Origin: Atherinomorus stipes
Taxonomy: Eukaryota; Chordata; Actinopteri; Atheriniformes; Atherinidae
Reading direction: 5' to 3'
Assembly (NCBI GenBank): GCA_023101725.1
Contig: JALJCO010013425.1
Coordinates: 20,821 to 84,820, forward strand
DNA length: 64,000 nt
Within the stretch, counting starts at the first letter, position 1. Each line of letters starts with the position of its first letter. The position numbers were made by a program, and so were the translations under genes. This document shows, piece after piece, positions 34,101 through 43,100 of the stretch. The notes below the pieces were generated by a model that ran no database searches, was not told the DNA's origin, and saw only the letters and a program-made list of their open reading frames with translations.

Positions 34101-37100
34101 AACAGAAATATAGTTGGTAAACGACTGAAATGGTCTTCAAAGTGTTTGACAATTGATGGATGAATTCTTGTATGGTCACAGAAAACCACCGTGCAGGAGT
34201 CAGAAGAAACAGCATCACATTTGAGGTAGCTCCCACCACCATAACAAGCTAGCCTCTCTTTTTTGTCTCATCCTGTCCAGCAGCAGCTGACTGATGCTCT
34301 GACTGCTTTGAATGTAGGCTTATTCACCTTATTTTGCCCCGCCCACTTCTGAACGTCCTTGTCTTCCAGAATGTGTTGACATTTCGGGTCGGTAGCTGCC
34401 CATCATCAGTTACATTGAAAAACACGGTCACCCACGTAGCAATATGCAGCGACTTAGTTGTGAGGGAACTAAGCAAACTATTTTGAAAATTTCAGATGGA
34501 GGTTAATAAAGTTCACCGAGTGGGTGGATGGATGCGGATTTGGAATATTAAGCATAAAATAGCGTGATACTCTGCTGGAAACTCGATTAGCATGTGGTGC
34601 GCTCTGTAGTGAACATCACACACAAATCAGAAGAGAGATAAGATGTGCAATCTGTCTTTTATTACTGTCAAGTGTGTGGGGTTAAACCTGTTAGAAGAGG
34701 TTAGAAGAGTCCAGTAACGTGCGGCAGTATCAAAGACGTCACCTCCTGTAGTTTATGCTTCGTATTGTAGCATAATAATAATATGCGTTCTGAAATATTT
34801 AACGACGTTAATGAATTGATGCGTTAACGTACTGTTAACGCGTTAATATACCCACCCCTATTTATAACCTTTGTTTTTCCTCTCAAATGTGCCACTGTAC
34901 CTTCCACTGCAGTGTCTGCTTTTCTGCCTGCTCAGTTTTTCTTGAATAGTTTATTGATATAAACAAACACATACTGCCAGTCAAAGGTTTGGACACGTTT
35001 TTCCATTTGATTTAATGAGAAAGTGACCAAACTTTTGACTGGTTCTGAAAATACGCTGCAATTTTCGCATGATCTCGATTTTATCACGATTTTTTTTTCC
35101 ACGTAGATCATTCAGACTGTTTTGCAAGTTATTTACAGTAACACAAACCAATTTGCATATTCAAAATCACGCCCCTGAAAAGGACAAAAGATCCCTTAAG
35201 TATAAGGTGCTGTTCAAGCTCTTTTTTTATTTATCTGAGCAAAAGTGTTTCATAGGAAAGCAGCATTAGTTTAAAAAAAAAAAAAGTAATATCAAATACA
35301 AATGTCACTTCTTGTGAAACAATGCACTTCAGCCGCCATGTAAACTTGACAACTTTTCCACAACTTTTAATGAAAATTATGTGAACTTTGACCTTGTTTG
35401 CCTCTGACCTTTCAGAGCTCAGCCAATGTCAGAAGCTACATACAGAGGAGGAAGAGAAACTACAAACCACCAAAAATACACACCATGATCTCTATAGCAA
35501 GAGTAATGTGTGATGAAATGTTAGCAGTCAGATCGGAGTAGCAGATTTGTGAATGGGCAGAGTTTACGAACAACCGTTAAGCTAAATACAATGCTAACAC
35601 TAGCTTAGCTGTTTGTGTATGTTTTAATCAGACGCTCTGAGCTCTGTCGCGTCTGTTCAGCACCTCCAAGTCCACTTGACGGTGGGTGAAGCACAAATTT
35701 CTAATCTGAAGCGGAGGTACATGTCTCTCCAGCGCTTGAGTTGCCTTGTCGTGTGTGGGCGGATGTGTGGCTGCCGTCTCCTCGCCTTCTGACGGTCTGA
35801 AATGGTAAAAACGCTGCTCGTACTTCCATCAGACGTACAAACTTTATCCTTGCAAACTTTGAAAACCCAAACCATTTCCATATGAATAAAGTTGAATGTT
35901 TTTTCGGAATCAACTCCTCACTTTCGTACTCTCGTTAGCAGCCATGCTTGCTCTCGCTCATGTGTTTGGGAAAGAGGGAGGAGCTAAACAAAGCGGCACC
36001 ATGCTGACACACTACAGCTCACTCTGATTGGTTCATCGGAGTCTGTCATGTCAACATAAGGCGGACAAGCACGTGATGCGATTTGGCAGAGGTAGAGAAA
36101 AAAAACGTGGTGTAAACAGGCACTGTATTCAGACGGTTCATACGATCTTTGTGTTTTGGCAGATTATCAGCACATTCAAAACCTTCACGATCTTATATCG
36201 TCATATTGCACAGCCCTACTCAGTTGCTGCCATTTGATTGGCTGATTTGATGCTTGTATTAACCAGCAGTTGAACAGATGGACCTGATAAAGTGGCCAGA
36301 AAGAGTATATGTCTGTGTAAAAATGAAAGAAAAAAAAAAAAGTGAAAAAAAAGAGCTGCAGGTTTGAGCGACAGAAATGATCTGAAAACATCAGAGATCC
36401 AAAACAACCAATTCACTGTAATCACCGACACACTCCAAAGTCAGCAGCCCTTTTATTCTGTTTCTTCTGACAACACAAGTGCATTTTGCTGTTTTTTTAA
36501 TGCTCTCCATGTGGCTGAACAAATGTTGACATGTTAAATAAACAATGTTAACACTTAACAGTGAATCCATTTGGCTCTGAAACCTTGCATTGTCCAAGCC
36601 TGGAAGAGCAGCTGCAGCTGATGTCTGTAGTCACGTTTTTTTCTCCAGACATGCTTTGAAGCTTAATGTTAAATATCGTCATCTAATTTTCCTAATCTAC
36701 AGAAATGGGTGCATTAAAAAGCAAAAGTACAGATGATAATCAGCTTTGTTTTCCATTAAAGTCTGTAGGATGTTCTCTGTTGTGTTTATAGGTGCAGTTT
36801 ATCTTTTCCTTCTTCTTTCCACTCTCTCCAACACTTTGGTTTACTCATCATCCTTTTTTCCCCATATTTTCATGTCCAGCTACGTAATAAAAGATGAAGT
36901 CATAAATAAGCATTCAAAAGAATAAAATTAACTAATTAAATTTAGATTATCAAGAGGAGCCTGAAATTCATAAAGCTCCCCTCGGCAAATCAAATTTGTT
37001 GGGCACAACAAAACAGCCAGATCACCATTCTGCTGCCACCATGCTGTACAGGACAAGTTTAATTAAATAAATAAATAAAAAGTACAGTTCCGAATCACAA

Positions 37101-40100
37101 CACAAGCCAGAGTGAACAACACTCCACTGTGGAGTCACAAAACATGTAAATGAACATTTTTATTCTGAGTTTGAAAAAGCTCAGTCGGTCTCACCTCAAG
37201 CCTGAATAAATGAATAAAGCTCTTCCATTTTCAAGTGTTTCATGTCAGCACAAGCATATCTCTGGCTACAACCGTCACCTAGTTTTAATCCCACACTTTG
37301 AGCTGCGCCGATCAAAGCGCCTGCAGACCTTTTAGAAGCTGAACACCTGCGCCGCCAACACACTAGTCTCTGTTGTTTCACCTCTTTGTTATATTCACTG
37401 CTGTTTTCAGTCTAAATGAGGCCTCAAACTCAGCATATTCTCTCTTTTTTAGTTTAAGCACAATTTGAATGAATCACAAGTCACATTGATGAGCTAGGAT
37501 CATCTTCTAGTGAGCAGTAAAATTCCCACCTGGTCCTGTAAAGACATGACGGGGTTGTTTTTGGTGGTGTTGATGTGCAGGACGTGGAAGCGGTTCTTCC
37601 CACAGAGGTCGTAGGCGATGTTGGTGAAGGATGTGCTGGCCGTCTTTGGCACCCTGTTGTAGATGATGACCATGTCGTTGTTTTCAGCCACTGGTGACGG
37701 CTCCCGCCATCCGCCATCTTCACTGTGACGAAGCTCTACTTCAGCCACCTCGTGTCTGGCGATGGTGCGCTCTGAACGAGACAAAAATGAAAGGGGTGAC
37801 GTTACTACACCACGTTTCTGGAGAGAATGAACCAAACTGGGGCGCTGAGGTCTGCTGATAATGACCAACATCTGCATCCTGAAGGTTTCTGATTAGACAC
37901 ACTGCTTAACTCATATTCATGATGGGTAAAATAACAGACTGTATAAATATAAAGATAAAGTGGACATGGCCACTGTGACATAATCACTTTAACAAACTTG
38001 AAAGCTGACATCTAGGCATCAACATCTCAACTCTTTTGGAGGTTGGAAGTGACTAACTTTGGTCAAAAGCTGGATAGAGACAAAAGTATTCATCTCTGCA
38101 GCCAAGTCTTTCCTTAGAGTTTTACCCACTCATTTTCAAAAGACCCCCATCACACTGGGTAGGAGGAGTAAACTTGGATTGACTTCAGGAAATAAATATG
38201 AGGGGATGAGTGGACCTGATGGCTAGCATGACAGCAGAGATGAGATCAAATGTTTACAATATTCTGCTTTAGAAGTTGTGAAGTTTTTCAAGTTTGTTTT
38301 AAATGGAGAGAAAACACACAACTTTCTTTAGCCCTTCTGTGAATGTGCATTAGCCTGCTTGCTTGCCAGAATAACTCTACATAAACAGACATGGAGTCAC
38401 TGGAGCTAGGTTAGCACAACTTTACAGTAGTAATGCCGCCAAAATGTAACGCCCATCACTATCATGGTATATGGCAAGAAGAGTTAAACTGGAACTGGAG
38501 TCATGCCGAGTTATTGTTCATTTCACATTAATGTTATAAACTTGCCTGTCATTAGGGTTCTTGCAGTTTTTTAGCAAGTTAAATTTACAACCTTTTAAAG
38601 GCCTTTAAAGACCTTTATGAATTAAATTTATGACCAACATGATGCATTACCAGAAACAAAGGATGCCAAAAGTTCAAAACCTTTATATTAATTTAGTCAA
38701 ATTTACTTGCACTAGTGGCGACGAAACAGTGAAGAAGGAGAGATGAAACACTGATGAAGCCGAGACGAAGCAAAGGCGAAGCAGAGAAGCTAGAACTCAA
38801 TGTTGCCTTTCAAAAGCAGCTGAAAACAAATGTACGTGTTAAATGTTTAACCTGTTTGCATTCAGCCACAATGCAGAGAGATGCGGAGGGAGGAAAAATC
38901 CTTTTCCAGGTCAATGCTAGCTTTTCCAGGACATTTTACTCTTTTTCTCAAATTCCATGTGTTTTACATGACTGGAAAAATGTTCAATCATTTTCCAGGT
39001 TTTCCAGGATGCGTGGGAACCCTGTTGTAACTATCCGAGCTGCTTGGAAAGACCGGAAGAATAAATTTCTGATTGCAGCGTTTTATTCAGGGTGATCTAT
39101 GTGACTAATGCTTTTCGGGAGTGAATAAAAGGTACGAAATTAAGACATGTCAAAATCAAAAAACCTTTGATGAAAATCTGCCTGTTTTTAGGCCTTAAAT
39201 TTAAAAGTCCAGAATTTTAGACCCTGCAAGAACCATGTGTCACATCCCGCTCAGCCCCCTTGTGTTCCCTGGCTGTGGTTTTCTGCTGTAGTTAGTGAGA
39301 AGACGGCAGTAAGGACTGAGGATTGAATGGAGTCAGAGCTCCATCTAGTGGACATTTAGAGCAATGATATCATTCTAATTGACCCCAACACTTAACAGCA
39401 TTTACTTTTTAATCAGAAATTAAGAATATATCGGTGCATTGTCGGCAAAACTATGGCCGGTTATGATTATTTTGAAAATGGCTGTAATCAGCTGATTTAA
39501 CCGGTCGGCCAACAAATGGGTCGGGCTTTATCCTTTACTTAGGAATAGTCCTTGACGACTCAAATTTGCTTTACACAAAGCCACTTCTAAAAACACAGCT
39601 GGACTATGCTATGAGCAGCAGCTCCAGCAGCTGTGACCTTCATCTTTCAGTTGAACACTCAAGAGTTGTGAGCACAGGAGTCTTCCTTCCCCCATAAATG
39701 AGAAATAAGGCCAGTGAGGCTTTGTAGCAGATCTTAATCAAGGAAAAACAAAACATTTCCTCACAGCAGAACATCAAATCATGTAATTAAAATTTTGATA
39801 GCAACATTGACAAGAGGCTTAATTAAAAGGCTTTTCTCCTTCCTCTTGTTGACTCAAGCCAATTATAACAGTGGCCTCGTGAGTATCTAGACTGGCTGCA
39901 GCTTCATGTGGCCCACTCAGACCGTCGGTTTCAGTGGGAGTAGGGATGTAACGATTACCGGTAAAATGGTTAACCGTGATAAAATTAACAACAATTAGCA
40001 ATACCATTGCAAATTTTAATTATCGTTAAAACCGTGATTGATTACTGCACTTTGAAAAACTCCCAGTGATGCTGCTCATTGGCTGGAAAAACAGTAGCAG

Positions 40101-43100
40101 TCGCAGTTTGCAATGTTTCATTTATGAAAACATGGCGGAAGGCAATGAAGGCCCCCACATGGACAGTTCTCTCGAGATTTTTCCCCATTTAAAAAGGATA
40201 AAGTAGACATTTAGATCCATTTCAGATATCATTAAAGATGCTGGGGGCTGTTTCTATAACACCACAATAAAAATGATAACCGTAATCATTTTGGTCACAA
40301 TAGCTGTGATATAAAATTTTCATATGGATCACCGCGAACATCCGGGAATTTTCGCCAAATTCGTCACATCCGGTTAGGTTACAGGTGAAAACATCGCTTC
40401 GTTGCATGGGGGAGCCACTGAATTAACTGCTTCATTACTCTTCAATCTTCGTTTATTCTACTTTGGAAATACCAAGAAGTCCCACTGTGTATGGCTGCCA
40501 TAAACATATCTATCACACGGACAAGAGAATATGTTTTTCCATTTCCCAAAACAACAGCAAAAGTCCCGAACAACATGCTAAGTGGCTAGCTGCTATCAAG
40601 CCCATAAATGCTGACAGTTCACGCTGGAAACCATGGAAACATCTAACAATATGTTCCGATCACTTTGTGACTGATAAAAAAAAGCATATAATGTGGTCTC
40701 ACTTTTTAAACCCTGTAGTTGTTTTTGTACAGGTGATAGAAAACAGCATTAAATCAGTGGATGTACAGAATCACAGCGCCGCCCGCTGTTCCCGTCTCCT
40801 CAGGACTGTTAAAGATCACGTTCATCCAGATTACTGCCATCAATGTTCCCACATAAGAATAAAAGCATAAAAAGCGGCAGAAAGGCATTTGCAGCATTAT
40901 AAACATGCACAGTCATAACCAGTTACATACAGATAAGACTGCCGGTAATTTATAGCTTTATCAATGAGAGTAAACTCCTGAGAAGTACATCAAAGAAATA
41001 CCACCATTTCTTAAAAATCCGGGGGAAAATTTATATTCTATAAAAAAATAAATGGCTTGAACACGGGGCTTACCTGATGAAACCAAATACATCATGAGAT
41101 CGGGAAACTGATCATCAGGCTGTTATGTACAGGTAGGTTCGTCTAACCAGGCTGTAGCAGCAGAAGATGCATCACTTAGTCCAACAGATACTAGTTTAGC
41201 TTCGTATCTTCTTCTAGCGTCAGCAGTGACTTTCAGTATAACTGGACGTCATTTCTATAATATTTCAAAGACAGACCGGCGGAGAAAAAAAATTAAAAAG
41301 AGTGCAAAAGCAGTTTTGAGGCTCATAGTCCATCAGACGCCGTTCAAATACGAAGCATGTTTTCACCGGGACCAGCTTCGCGGTCACATGAATTCCGGGT
41401 TGTGACGTAGGCTCGCGGTGATCCATAGGTACATCTCTGAGTGGGAGGTATGTTTTTTTTATATGAAAGCAGATGAATGGTTACTTTTTAATTTCCCTAT
41501 ATTCAAAGAAAAGAAGGAAAAAAAAAACAGCCATACCACACTGTTTGCAGCTTTATGAAACTACACTATGGTGTCTTGCAAGAAATGTCTCTTCAGGCAT
41601 CTACTATTAAACTGAGCATCAGAATGAGGAAGAAATGGGATTTAAGTGACTTTGAATGTGGCATGGTTGTTGGTCTGAGTATTTACTGGGATTTTCACAC
41701 ACAACCATCTCTAGGGTTTCCAGAGAATGGTCTGAAGAAGAGAAAATATCCAGTGAGCAGCAGTTGACTGGACCAGAATGTCTAGTTGATGTCAGAGAAG
41801 AATGGGCAGACTGGTTGGAGATAGGGCTGGGACAATCCGCAATTAAATCGTATATCGGCATTTGGAAGGTTGCCAGGCAATTTGCTGTTTATCAAGGCAA
41901 TTTTGAAAAAAAAGAAAACAAAAACAACGCTCTACTGTGCATTTAGAGACGTTTCTGGAGGAAATACATGACTGTTAGAGAAGCCCCGTTTCCAAACAGA
42001 CCTACAATCCACATTCTCTCTCCTCAGTGCAGGTGCACTGTCAGCAGCCCTGTGACAGTGACAGGGTGCATCTCTTCAATTCGAACTGACACAGCCCGTT
42101 TGCTTCGGGGTCTTTTAACAGAGTAGACTAATTGCAAATAAATATTATTTTTGTGTGTACCTACTGAAATGTTTACACAAGGGCTTTCATAAAGACATTT
42201 CATGAACACACCATCCAGCAAAGCTGATTTTAAGGTTGTTAGTGCAGTCTAGCCTGGATAGAGGTTAAAGTATTAAAGGCCTCCTTCCACTGAAAACCCG
42301 TTTAACTTGCTCCTTCTGAAATACGGGGGGTTTCACCTTGTTTACTTACACATGCTGACTTGCTAGCGTTGCGTTCCCCCTAGTCGGCTGTGCTTTCTCA
42401 TCAGAGAAAGAATATGAAGAAAAGAGCGAATCGGGAACAGCCTTGCATTTCTACGTCACATTGCAAATAGCGTATTCCACGTGGGGTTTCTATCTGTCCA
42501 TTGGAAGGCAGGTAACCCTCCACTACACACTAGAAGTGGAGACAGCACGACTGTAGCTTCGGAGTTGAGAAGCTAATTAGCTAACTGTTTGTTAGCATGG
42601 CAGAACAAACTTGTTTGTCGGCTCTATTTCCTGTCTGTAATGAAAAAAGAGCGGAGGGCGGAGCTTCCTTCATACACTGATGGGAGGCAGCCAATCAGAC
42701 GGAAATTCATGAGAAGGACCCGGAAAAGCCTGCTGTTGGACCACAAGCCTCTCTTCTAGTATACAAATACAGCTGGATACTAAGAAACCAGAAGGTTTTT
42801 TTTAAACATAAACGATGCAGAATGCATTCAATAATAATGGAGAACACAGAAATATTAATGAAATGACCATGGAAGTACAACTTTAAAGTATTATATTACA
42901 TAGTATTATACATATTATTAATAATATCTACATATACAATACATATAAAAAGTATGATAGTACTTATCACAAAGCCACGTCACAGGAGTTTCAGCACATA
43001 CTGTACATGCAATTAAATTTGAATTATTCATGCAGCCATGCTGACTGGTAGGGATCAACATAAGACCCCGCCCCCCTGCCAATTTAATCGTGTATTGTCA

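Larger units (their letters stand above)
39941..41439. mobile_element. hAT-type element with P-like element inside
   Basis: The left end is TAGGGATGTAACGATTACC and the right end the degraded TACATCTCTG. It has an exact 8-bp target duplication AGTGGGAG at 39933-39940 and 41440-41447. All but about 12 bp of the right side is separated from the left side by the element at 40323-41427. Confidence 0.7.

Noticed and set aside
36185..36431. Phe-rich small frames near 36200-36430
   Set aside because: They overlap the Tc1 terminus and A-rich DNA in intron 2 and have no homology.
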